DNA from: Bacteroidales bacterium
GTDB taxonomy: Bacteria; Bacteroidota; Bacteroidia; Bacteroidales; JAIPAP01
NCBI GenBank assembly: GCA_021740045.1
Contig: JAIPAP010000022.1
Coordinates: 1-41,440, forward strand
Direction: 5' to 3'
Length of the DNA stretch: 41,440 nt
Every line of letters starts with the position of its first letter. Position 1 is the first letter of the stretch. The notes under the pieces are model-generated. The model saw only the letters and a program-made list of their open reading frames with translations, had not been told where the DNA came from and searched no databases. A program made the position numbers and the translations under genes. Positions 19,701 through 27,891 of the stretch are shown here, piece by piece.

Positions 19701-20166
19701 ATCCCAGCTTGCGGCCGTAACCCGAATCCCTGGCTTCTTTTTGCCGGGTTTCAGGCTTGTTTTTTTCCAAGTCCAAATCCATCAGAAAGGGAAAGGCTTC
19801 AAGGGTAAGTAAAATATTCCCGCCTTTTCCGACATATTCTTTCAAGCGGTTAATATGCTCCTGTTTCCGGAAAACCGGCGGCATACCGGTGGTATCATTC
19901 CAATGAAACCAAATTAGATCTTGATTTTGAAGTCTTTTAGGAGCAGTAGTCAACTCATTCAGGGTGTATTTTTCAAAGGCGACCTCATCCAATTGTTTCA
20001 GATAATCAACGGCAGCCCTTAATTCCTTCTCAGCCTGGGGAGAAACATCTTCCGGATAGATCAAAGCAAGAGTTATTGTTTCATTACCGGCAAAAATATG
20101 TTGATTCAACCCCGACAATAACAAGCTTAAAATTATGGATTTCAGTAAAGTAAATCGATTGTTCAT
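16747..20166 (-). CDS. large exported protein: N-terminal glutamine-amidotransferase-like (ThuA/DUF4960-like) domain plus amylo-alpha-1,6-glucosidase-like catalytic domain
   Basis: 1139 aa; N-terminus LALIYPEDVSPQAEKELRAAVDYL...LIWFHWNDTTGMPP...GGNILLTLEAFPFLMDLDL; later GYAWYFGRDGQWSGYALLDYGD, DADGDHLIENTNVGHGWVEGG-type segment, RGYHTGSVWPLYTGWTALAEYQ. Stop overlaps the next gene's start (TAATG). Confidence 0.8.
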   Translation of the reverse strand: MNNRFTLLKSIILSLLLSGLNQHIFAGNETITLALIYPEDVSPQAEKELRAAVDYLKQLDEVAFEKYTLNELTTAPKRLQNQDLIWFHWNDTTGMPPVFRKQEHINRLKEYVGKGGNILLTLEAFPFLMDLDLEKNKPETRQKEARDSGYGRKLGLHAFKSHPVFKGLYGGAYVWKPTSDTTVRQHGFFEDQMPASGNVIAVDWDYIFLRESTKLMVEYKYGKGKVLAVGAYTAFSAGNHNRPHLETFMQNVFQYLGGREKDKREHYWHFGEQKVQSFTPSLDKIPLVPAKTWNTAKPALKLERRFATDNFWDVAGQQMLIMGREKGGIEEIWAHPFMALRDYEVGIRFSYADTIFWLDQEKPQVEIMPEAFSRLYRFRRAYLKEIVSVCPVDAKSTVHYEYRGVYPAELFIRFKSNLRLMWPYSGKVLQGIDYAWDSAFNAFIWKNKLEDQVCVLGMNKRPYDTRIGRYDSLMPFDDHVVTTKTDKFQLYALASFNLEMNDNMDVMISTSTQSLNDAHNAFKALMVDPLNPLKAMASYSKKLLNKHLMIESPDAVFNEGYAWSVVGSDRFFVNTPGVASSLVAGYATTASGWDGEHKVNGRPGYAWYFGRDGQWSGYALLDYGDFHKVKRILETYQDYQDLSGKIYHELTTSGVVHYDASDATPLYIVLAGKYLHHSGDLEFIRNSWPHIEKAIDFCYSTDTDGDHLIENTNVGHGWVEGGSLFGSHTSLYLAGCWAEALEQAEYMATKLGKTALAEKYRNDSEKVIAIINTEFWDEEHGFYYHGKYKDGSYHQAQTIMPAIPTYFSDAEPGKAQKVLNNLASNYYTADWGVRIISEASPDFNPRGYHTGSVWPLYTGWTALAEYQQDRWLQGHAHVMNNLKVYRHWAKGFVEEVLHGKEYKPSGVCRHQCWSETMVLQPALEGMLGLQPDAPEDALSLSPRFPFDWDTVTVKNIAVGDHRMHLVLTKTNGQAIYSLNHSGDNPLVVHFQPALEPGVVVEHVLFDGKPLEYQINQKRQLEEVSVNLEVKQSHKLEISYKPGISVLPALSDPKPGYQSKGIRIIDAYLDGAQYIIETEMLAAEKDQLRLYDPGELVTKVEKAEYMQKEGNVDLLKVEACGEEGQYIRKTIVVHLKNHRE

Positions 20167-20315
20167 GTAACAAAGCCTTTATAATTTCGTATTATAAATA
20201 TAGGGGATTTTCAGCATACTCCACTCAAATTACTGCCACCACTCAAAATTACTTGAATTTCTCGTTGAAAATCATTACCTTAATTGCTTAGTAATCACCC
20301 AAAAAACTTGTTGTT

Positions 20316-21056
20316 ATGAAACCTTTAAACATGCTAAACGTTCTGCTTTTCCTGTTGATACCCCCATTAATGGGGTACAGCCAGGTACAGCAACAATCGA
20401 ATGTCCGCAAGGGACAACGTCCCCAAAATCCCATTGTCATTCATGATGAAGATCAACCAATTGGTGGAGGAGGCGGTTATTTTAAACCGGATATTTGCCT
20501 TGAAGGTGAAGCCGGGAGTATCTACCTGAATGATGAATTTATCGAGGGCGCACTTACCCTGGAAAATGGCTCACAAATAGATGACTTAAGCTACCGTTAC
20601 AACCTGTATACCCAGCAAATGGAGTTCATTAAAGGAGAAGATTCACTAGCCCTGGCCAAGCCATCGGAAATAAGTGAATTACATTTTGATGATCATGTTT
20701 TTGTGTGGGAAAGATTTCTCACCAGGAAAGGGGAAATCAAATGTGGCTATTTTGAACTTCTTAGTGAAGGCAAAATCAACTTATTATTGCGGCGTCAAAT
20801 TGCCTACCATGTGAGTGCCGAATGTGATGGATTGGAACGGTTTACTCCTGATACCTATGTAAGGGTTAACTCGTTTTATTATCAACACGATGATCAGCCT
20901 GCACAAATGCTTAAGCCAAGGGAGCGCCGTTTAATGAAGCTTTTTTCCGATGAAAAGGAAACCATCAGGGGTTTTATGGTTAATAAAGCTATAGATGTTA
21001 ACCGTAAAGAAGACCTAATGAGGTTGTTTAGCTATTATAATGAGATTTGCGAATGA
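20316..21056 (+). CDS. exported protein of unknown function
   Basis: 246 aa ORF with signal peptide (MLNVLLFLLIPPLMGYSQ); no family recognised. Confidence 0.75.
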   Translation: MKPLNMLNVLLFLLIPPLMGYSQVQQQSNVRKGQRPQNPIVIHDEDQPIGGGGGYFKPDICLEGEAGSIYLNDEFIEGALTLENGSQIDDLSYRYNLYTQQMEFIKGEDSLALAKPSEISELHFDDHVFVWERFLTRKGEIKCGYFELLSEGKINLLLRRQIAYHVSAECDGLERFTPDTYVRVNSFYYQHDDQPAQMLKPRERRLMKLFSDEKETIRGFMVNKAIDVNRKEDLMRLFSYYNEICE

Positions 21057-21176
21057 TCAGGCATCATTTTAATACATCTTGTATGAGAGTTGACATACTT
21101 TGGCGTTTTTGGTGCTGGGTATATGAAGAAATCTATTTGAGCGTTATCACCATAGATTCAATAAGAGCGGAACACT

Positions 21177-22115
21177 ATGCCACAATTAACTCTTCGCAGA
21201 GATGCCTATAAAAGATGTACCCTTTGTGCCCGACGATGCAAAGCTGACCGTACCCATACGGGCAGCGGTTATTGCCGCAGCACCGATACAGCCGGAATTG
21301 CTTCCGTTTGCCTGCATAGGGGCGAAGAACCCGTTTTAGGTGGTCAACAGGGTGTGTGTAATGTGTTTTTTGCGCACTGCAATCTGCAATGCGTCTATTG
21401 CCAAAATCACCAAATCAGTAGCAACGATATTGAACCGGTCATCTACCACCGAAACAATGAGCAGATCTTTACGGAAATAAAATCAATTCTCAACCAAGGT
21501 GTAACGGCTTTAGGATTTGTTTCTCCCACCCATTTTCTACCGCATGTTAAATACATCATCGAACAATTACGGCAGTCGGGTTATGAGCCGGTGACCATAT
21601 GGAATACCAATGCCTATGAGCCAGTTGATACCCTTAGGAGTCTCGAGGATTATATCGATATTTATTTACCCGATTTGAAATACATGGATTCGCACATAGC
21701 CTATCGGTATTCGGGTGCAAAGGATTACCCTGTAGTTGCAACAGCTGCCCTTAAGGAAATGTACCGGCAAAAAGGAGCCAATATCCGGTTTGATGACCGG
21801 GATGTGGCGACCGGTGGATTGATCATCAGGCATTTGATTCTGCCCAACAATATCCAAAACAGCCTTGAGGTTTTGCGCTTTATTGCTTTTGACCTCTCGC
21901 CCCGGACCCATATTTCCTTAATGGCTCAATACCATCCAATTGCCGGGCTGGAGAACTATCCCGAACTGCAAAGAACCATCAATCAAAAAGAATGGCAAAC
22001 AGTAGTGGCCGAAATGGAGGCCCTTGGAATGACACGGGGTTGGATACAATCATTCGACAGTGCCGGTTATTACAATCCCGATTTTGACAAGCATCATCCT
22101 TTTGAGTATGAATAA
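21177..22115 (+). CDS. radical SAM protein (PflX-like / putative activating enzyme family)
   Basis: 312 aa; CNLQCVYCQN (CxxxCxxC) and N-terminal CTLCARRCKADRTHTGSGYC. Confidence 0.88.
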   Translation: MPQLTLRRDAYKRCTLCARRCKADRTHTGSGYCRSTDTAGIASVCLHRGEEPVLGGQQGVCNVFFAHCNLQCVYCQNHQISSNDIEPVIYHRNNEQIFTEIKSILNQGVTALGFVSPTHFLPHVKYIIEQLRQSGYEPVTIWNTNAYEPVDTLRSLEDYIDIYLPDLKYMDSHIAYRYSGAKDYPVVATAALKEMYRQKGANIRFDDRDVATGGLIIRHLILPNNIQNSLEVLRFIAFDLSPRTHISLMAQYHPIAGLENYPELQRTINQKEWQTVVAEMEALGMTRGWIQSFDSAGYYNPDFDKHHPFEYE

Positions 22116-22202
22116 TCGATAACACTGGCAAAAAGTGTTTGATCCTGATTAAAAATAACGCCTTATTTAGTACTTTTACACCATAAGAAAGATTAAGCCA
22201 CT

Positions 22203-24368
22203 ATGAAACAAGGTATTCGAATAATATTATGTTTGTTGATATGTGGGATGCTTTATGTCGATCAACTATCAGGACAAACGGCCCGTATCGACAGCCTTAA
22301 GCAAGCCATTGAAAAGGCCCAAGGAAAAGAGCAAGTTGAAATTCTCAATGAGCTCTCCGATGCAATGGCTAATTACGACCCGAATAAGGCACTTGAATAT
22401 GCTTCGAAAGCTGTGGATAAAGCAAAGCAAGTCGGCAACGAGCAGCTGGTTGCCGAATCGCATCAATCCGAGGCTTATGCTTATTATAAAATGGGTGATC
22501 TGAAAAATGCAATTCAAGCCAATGAGGCTGCTTTGAAAACTTACCGGGAACTGGATGATCAACAAAAAGTGGCTGAAGTCATCAATTCCATGGGAGCTTT
22601 ATACACCATGAAAGGTGACCTGGTTAAGGCCAAAGCACAGTTTGATAAAGCTTTAGCCTTGAACCAGGAACTTGGAAATGATGACCGGATCCCGAGTATT
22701 TTAATGAATATCGGGGTGATTTATAAAAAGCAGAGCCGCTATGAGATGGCGCTGGAAAACTTCACAAAAGCCCTTGAGCAATTTGATGAGAATGACAGCC
22801 TTTCAATGGGCAATGCCTACGCCAATATAGGTAATGTGTATGGAAAGTTGGATGAACACACCAAAGCGATCAATATGTTTCAAATGGCTTCCGATATCTT
22901 TGATGCAATAGGCAATAAAAGGGCTTACGCCAAAACCATAAGCAATATTGGTACTACCTATATGGGCATGGATGAACATGACAGAGCCCGTGCCTACTTA
23001 AACGAAGCCAAAAGATTATATGAAGAAATGGGCGCCCAACGAGCCATGGGAAAGATCATATTCAACCTGGCTAACATCGAGAACACCCAGGATAATTATG
23101 AAAAAGCCCTCAAGCATTGTCAGAATGCCCTTTCACATTACCGCAATAATGATAACAAGCTGGGGCAAGTACAATCAAATGTATTGATCGGGATCATTTA
23201 CCTTAGCCAGGATAAACTGCAAAAAGCCGAAAGCTCCTATAATAAAGCCATGCAGATAATGAAAGAAGCAAAGCAGGATTACCTGGAAGAGAAGGGACGT
23301 ATCCACAATGGATTATCACAGATATATGAAAAACGCGAGCAATACCAAAAAGCACTTAATGAATATAAAGCTTATCATCATATAAGGGATAGTATTGATG
23401 AGCAAATGACGTCTGATAAGATAGCCGAGTTGCAATCGAAATTTCAGTATTCGGAACTGGAAAAAGAAAATGAACAGTTAAAAGCCGACAACCTGGCGAA
23501 AAACCTGTCATTGACCAAAAAGCGAAATGAACAAAACCGGTTACTGATTGCCCTGTTGGTAGTACTGCTCTTTGTTGTGTTACTTTTATACTGGTATTTC
23601 TCAAAACGAAAGGCTACCCATATACTTTCGAGGAAAAACAAAGAAATCGAACACCAGAAAAAGGAACTCGAAAAAGCTAATGCAACCAAGGATAAGTTCT
23701 TTTCCATCATTGCCCATGATCTTAAAACACCCTTCAATTCGATTATTGGCTTCGCCGAATTACTCGATGATGAATTTGAATCCCTAAGCGACAACGAAAA
23801 GAAAGAATATATCAAGAACATCCGACATTCTTCCGAGCTTATGCTTGACCTGCTTGAGAATCTCCTGGTATGGTCGCGCGATCAGCAAGGCCGCATCGAA
23901 TGGGCGCCTGAGGATTTTCATTTAAAAGAATTGGTGGACTATACCCGGGAATTGCTGAAAAACCAGGCTAAAAACAAAGGCATCAAACTGAATACATCCC
24001 TACAGGATGATCTGATTGTTTATGCAGATAAAAGTATGATATCAACGGTTTTGCGCAACCTGGTGAGTAATGCCATCAAATTCACCGGCCGGGATGGAAA
24101 AGTGAACATCCAAGGACATATTATCGATAATCAAGCACAAGTAACTGTGTCGGATACCGGAATGGGTATGTCAGAAGACGTTAGAAAACATCTTTTCGAC
24201 GAACACCAGGACATCCGAAGCAACGGTACCGAAAATGAAAAAGGCACCGGCTTGGGATTGATGCTGGCTAAAGAGTTTGTGGAGAAAAATGGGGGGACTA
24301 TAAAGGTAGAAAGTAAAGAGGGAAATGGAAGCGATTTTATTTTCACGCTTCCCCTGGCTAATGGCTAG
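22203..24368 (+). CDS. TPR-containing sensor histidine kinase
   Basis: 721 aa; signal peptide, several TPR units, TM segment LLIALLVVLLFVVLLLYWYF, HisKA FFSIIAHDLKTPFNSIIGFAELL, HATPase motifs NLVSNAIKFT and GTGLGLMLAKEFVEKNGG. Confidence 0.95.
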   Translation: MKQGIRIILCLLICGMLYVDQLSGQTARIDSLKQAIEKAQGKEQVEILNELSDAMANYDPNKALEYASKAVDKAKQVGNEQLVAESHQSEAYAYYKMGDLKNAIQANEAALKTYRELDDQQKVAEVINSMGALYTMKGDLVKAKAQFDKALALNQELGNDDRIPSILMNIGVIYKKQSRYEMALENFTKALEQFDENDSLSMGNAYANIGNVYGKLDEHTKAINMFQMASDIFDAIGNKRAYAKTISNIGTTYMGMDEHDRARAYLNEAKRLYEEMGAQRAMGKIIFNLANIENTQDNYEKALKHCQNALSHYRNNDNKLGQVQSNVLIGIIYLSQDKLQKAESSYNKAMQIMKEAKQDYLEEKGRIHNGLSQIYEKREQYQKALNEYKAYHHIRDSIDEQMTSDKIAELQSKFQYSELEKENEQLKADNLAKNLSLTKKRNEQNRLLIALLVVLLFVVLLLYWYFSKRKATHILSRKNKEIEHQKKELEKANATKDKFFSIIAHDLKTPFNSIIGFAELLDDEFESLSDNEKKEYIKNIRHSSELMLDLLENLLVWSRDQQGRIEWAPEDFHLKELVDYTRELLKNQAKNKGIKLNTSLQDDLIVYADKSMISTVLRNLVSNAIKFTGRDGKVNIQGHIIDNQAQVTVSDTGMGMSEDVRKHLFDEHQDIRSNGTENEKGTGLGLMLAKEFVEKNGGTIKVESKEGNGSDFIFTLPLANG

Positions 24369-24841
24369 TATGGAATTTCTTTAACGGAATTTTTCCAGCG
24401 TTTGAATGCATCGCGGGCTTCCTCCTGCATTATTTGTATCCCTTTTATTGATCGCTCATGGGGTTGGCGGGGAAGTTCTTTATAAATATATGAATCATCA
24501 AATCCTGCATCAGCAGCATCATCGCGGGTGGCAGCATAATAATATTTGCCGGGACGAGCCCAATAAATAGCGCCCAGGCACATCGGACATGGTTCGCATG
24601 AAGCATATATCTCGCAATTTTCGAGCTGGTAGGTACCCAAAACTTCACAGGCTTTTCTTATGGCCACAATCTCCGCATGAGCAGTGGGGTCATTATCGGA
24701 TAACACCCGGTTGCCGGCCTCGGCAATGATCTTTCCGTCTTTTACCACCACAGCACCAAACGGGCCGCCGTTCATTTTTTCAACATTGTTGGCGGCCAGT
24801 TCTATGGCTCTGCTCATAAACTTCTTCTGTTCTTCGCTCAT
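24365..24841 (-). CDS. guanine deaminase / nucleoside deaminase of the cytidine deaminase-like superfamily
   Basis: 158 aa; zinc motifs HAEIVAIRKA and PCPMCLGAIYWA. Confidence 0.9.
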   Translation of the reverse strand: MSEEQKKFMSRAIELAANNVEKMNGGPFGAVVVKDGKIIAEAGNRVLSDNDPTAHAEIVAIRKACEVLGTYQLENCEIYASCEPCPMCLGAIYWARPGKYYYAATRDDAADAGFDDSYIYKELPRQPHERSIKGIQIMQEEARDAFKRWKNSVKEIPY

Positions 24842-24847
24842 TTCAAT

Positions 24848-25543
24848 CTATTCATTAAAATTCCATGAACCCCGCTTGGTGGGGTAGCTCAAGGCTGTTT
24901 CCAGTTTTTGTAAAAATTGTCGCCTATCCATTAATTCGCCACCCATCCGTTTCATATGACCGGTTTCCACCTGTGAATCGATCAAGTGAAAATCCCATGA
25001 TTTTAAGGCTTTGCAAAGGTAATACAAAGCCACCTTGGAGGCATCAGGCTTAAGATGAAACATCGATTCGCCAAAGAACATTTTTCCCAGTGATACCCCA
25101 TACAAGCCACCCACCAATTCATGGTTAAAGTAAGTTTCTACCGAATGGGCATAGCCTTCCTTGTGAAAACGGTTGTAAGCTTGCTTCATATCTTCGGTTA
25201 TCCAGGTTCCATGCTGCCACGGACGCGGTACCCTGGCACATTGGTTGATCACTTCCTTAAAGTTGTGGTCGAATTTCACAGTGATCTGGCTGTTGTTCAG
25301 GGAAGCCCGCAAGCTCTTACTAACTTTCATTTTTTCAGGATACAGAACCATCCTGGGTGCGGGGCTCCACCAAAGTAACGGAAATCCATCTTCATACCAG
25401 GGAAATATCCCCTTACGATAAGCTTCTAAGAGCCTTGGTATGGTCAGGTTTCCGCCAACAGCTACTAAACCCTCTTCATCCGCAGCATCTTCAACAGAAG
25501 GAAATTCCATTTGTTCATCCAGCAAATAAACAGGCCCACTCAT
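24848..25543 (-). CDS. aat: leucyl/phenylalanyl-tRNA--protein transferase
   Basis: 231 aa; EEGLVAVGGNLTIPRLLEAYRKGIFPWYEDGFPLLWWSPAPRMVLYPEKMKVSKSLR; GGLYGVSLGKMFFGESMFHLKPDASKVAL. Confidence 0.97.
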   Translation of the reverse strand: MSGPVYLLDEQMEFPSVEDAADEEGLVAVGGNLTIPRLLEAYRKGIFPWYEDGFPLLWWSPAPRMVLYPEKMKVSKSLRASLNNSQITVKFDHNFKEVINQCARVPRPWQHGTWITEDMKQAYNRFHKEGYAHSVETYFNHELVGGLYGVSLGKMFFGESMFHLKPDASKVALYYLCKALKSWDFHLIDSQVETGHMKRMGGELMDRRQFLQKLETALSYPTKRGSWNFNE

Positions 25544-26679
25544 CGCTTAATTATCATCTTTTTACAAATTGTTTTTTCGGAGCTTGAAAATTCAAGGATA
25601 TATACGCCATCACCCATAAATGACGGTACATTAATTCTGTTACTTCCTGCTATACAGCTAAACACGGTTTGTCCGTGCAAGTCCTTAATTTTCATAATGC
25701 CTTCATGGGTAACGCCGGTTAAGGTAAATGTATTCTTTACCGGATTGGGAGTGATCTTAATTTGTGACAAGGAAGGTGATTGCAGACCGGTCAAGATTTC
25801 TTCCTGTTGATTATCAATTGAAAATGGATGAAACCAAAACTTGTGTGCTCCTTCGGCACCCGGGTAGGGCAGGGAAGTGGTATTGGTTGTAGATAGAGCC
25901 TTAATGTAGTAGTTAACTGTATCTTCTTTTTCGAGACCCTGCAATGTTGTTTGATAGATATTACCTGAGTTCGCCATCAGTTTTTCGGTAAACGGCAAAT
26001 TTGGGTTTGTCCGGTAATACAGCTTCACATTATCAACCGGGTTATGGCTTGTGACAATGCATTTAAATTCTATCTCATCACAAAATGCAACGGGACCGGT
26101 TATCTTCGAATGCCTGATCAATAATTTGTCGGCTTCCGGGATTTCACGGGTAATACAATGAATAGCTCCGTATAAGGGTGTTAGCACTCTTGCATCAACC
26201 AACTCGATGCGATACCCGGGCATAGCTTCCTCATAAATATTCTCAGCAATCGTATCGAATGGCATGTCATAGGAAGGAACGATCACTGCATCATTGATGG
26301 TGAGGGAATTGGTATAAGTACGCATTTCATCATTCAGGGTAGTGGCATACGTTCCATCGTCCTTAGGAGGGGCCGGAACACGTATGATCTTGTAATTCCG
26401 TATACCGGTAGTATCCATGGGGGCAATACCAGGGTAATAAATGATCCATACTTTTGCCGATTCCTGAACAGCCCCGGCAATCGCAGCTGTAACCGGGTTG
26501 CGGCTATAACTGTAGTCCCATGTAAGAAATATCCCCTCACTAGGGTCAAATTCAGCGGGAGTTATGGGGATTGATTGGGCAAACAAACCTTTTTCCACGC
26601 TCAAGACCAGCATGCCTCCCAAAATCAAGAGCAAGAGTTTTTGCATCATCTTAAATGCGTTAGTTATGTAATAGTACAT
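25540..26679 (-). CDS. T9SS-sorted protein with an internally truncated agmatine deiminase / peptidylarginine deiminase (PAD_porph) domain
   Basis: 379 aa; signal peptide; ITPAEFDPSEGIFLTWDYS (deiminase N-terminus); YTNSLTINDAVIVPSY...AMPGYRIELVDARVLTPLYGAIHCITREIP (deiminase C-terminus); C-terminal sorting domain ITPNPVKNTFTLTG...VYILEFSSSEKTICKKMIIKR. Confidence 0.85.
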   Translation of the reverse strand: MYYYITNAFKMMQKLLLLILGGMLVLSVEKGLFAQSIPITPAEFDPSEGIFLTWDYSYSRNPVTAAIAGAVQESAKVWIIYYPGIAPMDTTGIRNYKIIRVPAPPKDDGTYATTLNDEMRTYTNSLTINDAVIVPSYDMPFDTIAENIYEEAMPGYRIELVDARVLTPLYGAIHCITREIPEADKLLIRHSKITGPVAFCDEIEFKCIVTSHNPVDNVKLYYRTNPNLPFTEKLMANSGNIYQTTLQGLEKEDTVNYYIKALSTTNTTSLPYPGAEGAHKFWFHPFSIDNQQEEILTGLQSPSLSQIKITPNPVKNTFTLTGVTHEGIMKIKDLHGQTVFSCIAGSNRINVPSFMGDGVYILEFSSSEKTICKKMIIKR

Positions 26680-26785
26680 AGATTATCTGTTATTCAAAAA
26701 TAACAAATTAACCACACAGTCATGGACCTTGAAGGTTATATTTCAGTTGTGAAAATTCCATTAATATTGCATCAAATATCCAGCT

Positions 26786-27592
26786 ATGAAAGACAAGGTG
26801 ATCATAATAACAGGAGCCAGCTCAGGGATAGGTAAAGCCTTGGCCACCGAAGCGGTGGGAGGGAGCAACAAGATTGTAATGGCTGCCCGAAATCCCGAAA
26901 AACTATCGCAAGCCGCTAAAGATATTGAAAACCAAGGGGCTGAAGTGCTGGTTTTACCCACGGATGTGAGCAAAGAGGAAGACTGTAAAAACCTTATTGA
27001 TAAGGCCGTTGAAAAATTCGGCCGTATCGATGTATTGATCAATAATGCCGGAATTTCCATGCGGGGGCTTTTTGAGGAAACTTCGCTGGAAGTGATCAGG
27101 CGGCTGATGGACATTAATTTCTGGGGCGCGGTATATTGCACCAAGTTTGCTTTGCCTTATCTTCTCGAAACAAAAGGCTCGCTGGTAGGTGTTTCATCTA
27201 TCGCCGGCTATAAAGGTTTACCGGGGCGTACCGGTTATTCGTCCTCCAAGTTTGCCTTGCAGGGTTTTTTAGAAGTCCTGCGCATCGAAAATCTCAAAAA
27301 AGGCTTACATGTGCTCATTGCTTGCCCGGGATTCACCGCTTCCAACATCCGTAAAACCGCCCTGGCTTCAGATGGAAGCCAGCAAGGAGAATCGCCAAGG
27401 GATGAAGGAAAAATGATGTCGGCCCAAGAAACTGCCCGGCGAATTATACGGGCCATCGATAAACGGAATGACAGACTTACGTTAACATCACAGGGAAAAC
27501 TTACGGTATGGCTCAATAAGTTTTTCCCAAAAATGATGGACAAAATGGTATACAACCACATGGCCAAAGAGCCGGATTCGCCTTTTAAATAG
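26786..27592 (+). CDS. SDR family NAD(P)-dependent oxidoreductase
   Basis: 268 aa; VIIITGASSGIGKALA, NNAGIS, SSIAGYKGLPGRTGYSSSKFALQGF. Confidence 0.95.
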   Translation: MKDKVIIITGASSGIGKALATEAVGGSNKIVMAARNPEKLSQAAKDIENQGAEVLVLPTDVSKEEDCKNLIDKAVEKFGRIDVLINNAGISMRGLFEETSLEVIRRLMDINFWGAVYCTKFALPYLLETKGSLVGVSSIAGYKGLPGRTGYSSSKFALQGFLEVLRIENLKKGLHVLIACPGFTASNIRKTALASDGSQQGESPRDEGKMMSAQETARRIIRAIDKRNDRLTLTSQGKLTVWLNKFFPKMMDKMVYNHMAKEPDSPFK

Positions 27593-27629
27593 CCACCAAC
27601 TAGGAACTACGACCTATTATATCAATCTA

Positions 27630-27808
27630 ACCCAAATTGAGCGATTCTCGCTCAACGCCTGCCCCGAAACATCGGGGATTAAGAAATTGTAAGCTTTTCA
27701 CCTCACCCAGTCGGTGAAAAGCCACAATTTCTATCCCGAAAACCTTCGGGACGGGATTATACCTAAGTAATGCGATTTTTCACTGCGTTCAAATCGCTCA
27801 ACTTAGGT
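27630..27808. repeat. fold-back, MITE-like intergenic element
   Basis: Terminal inverted repeats ACCCAAATTGAGCGATT (27630-27646) and the reverse complement of 27792-27808 (ACCTAAGTTGAGCGATT), 15/17 identical; internal hairpins at 27637-27655, 27662-27677, 27682-27732, 27735-27750 and 27761-27808; flanking CTA at 27627-27629 and 27809-27811. Confidence 0.7.
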
Positions 27809-27891
27809 CTAACTCAATCTCACTTCAATCTTCTTAAATGAACAACAGAAGTCTCTTATAGCTCAGAATTCGAATGAACAATCATACCCCC

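Noticed and set aside
24365-24368. 4-bp overlap of convergent histidine kinase and deaminase stops
   Set aside because: Short tail-to-tail overlap is common and needs no special explanation.
22203-24368. Two-component system
   Set aside because: Only the kinase is present; no response regulator adjacent, so called as an orphan sensor kinase.
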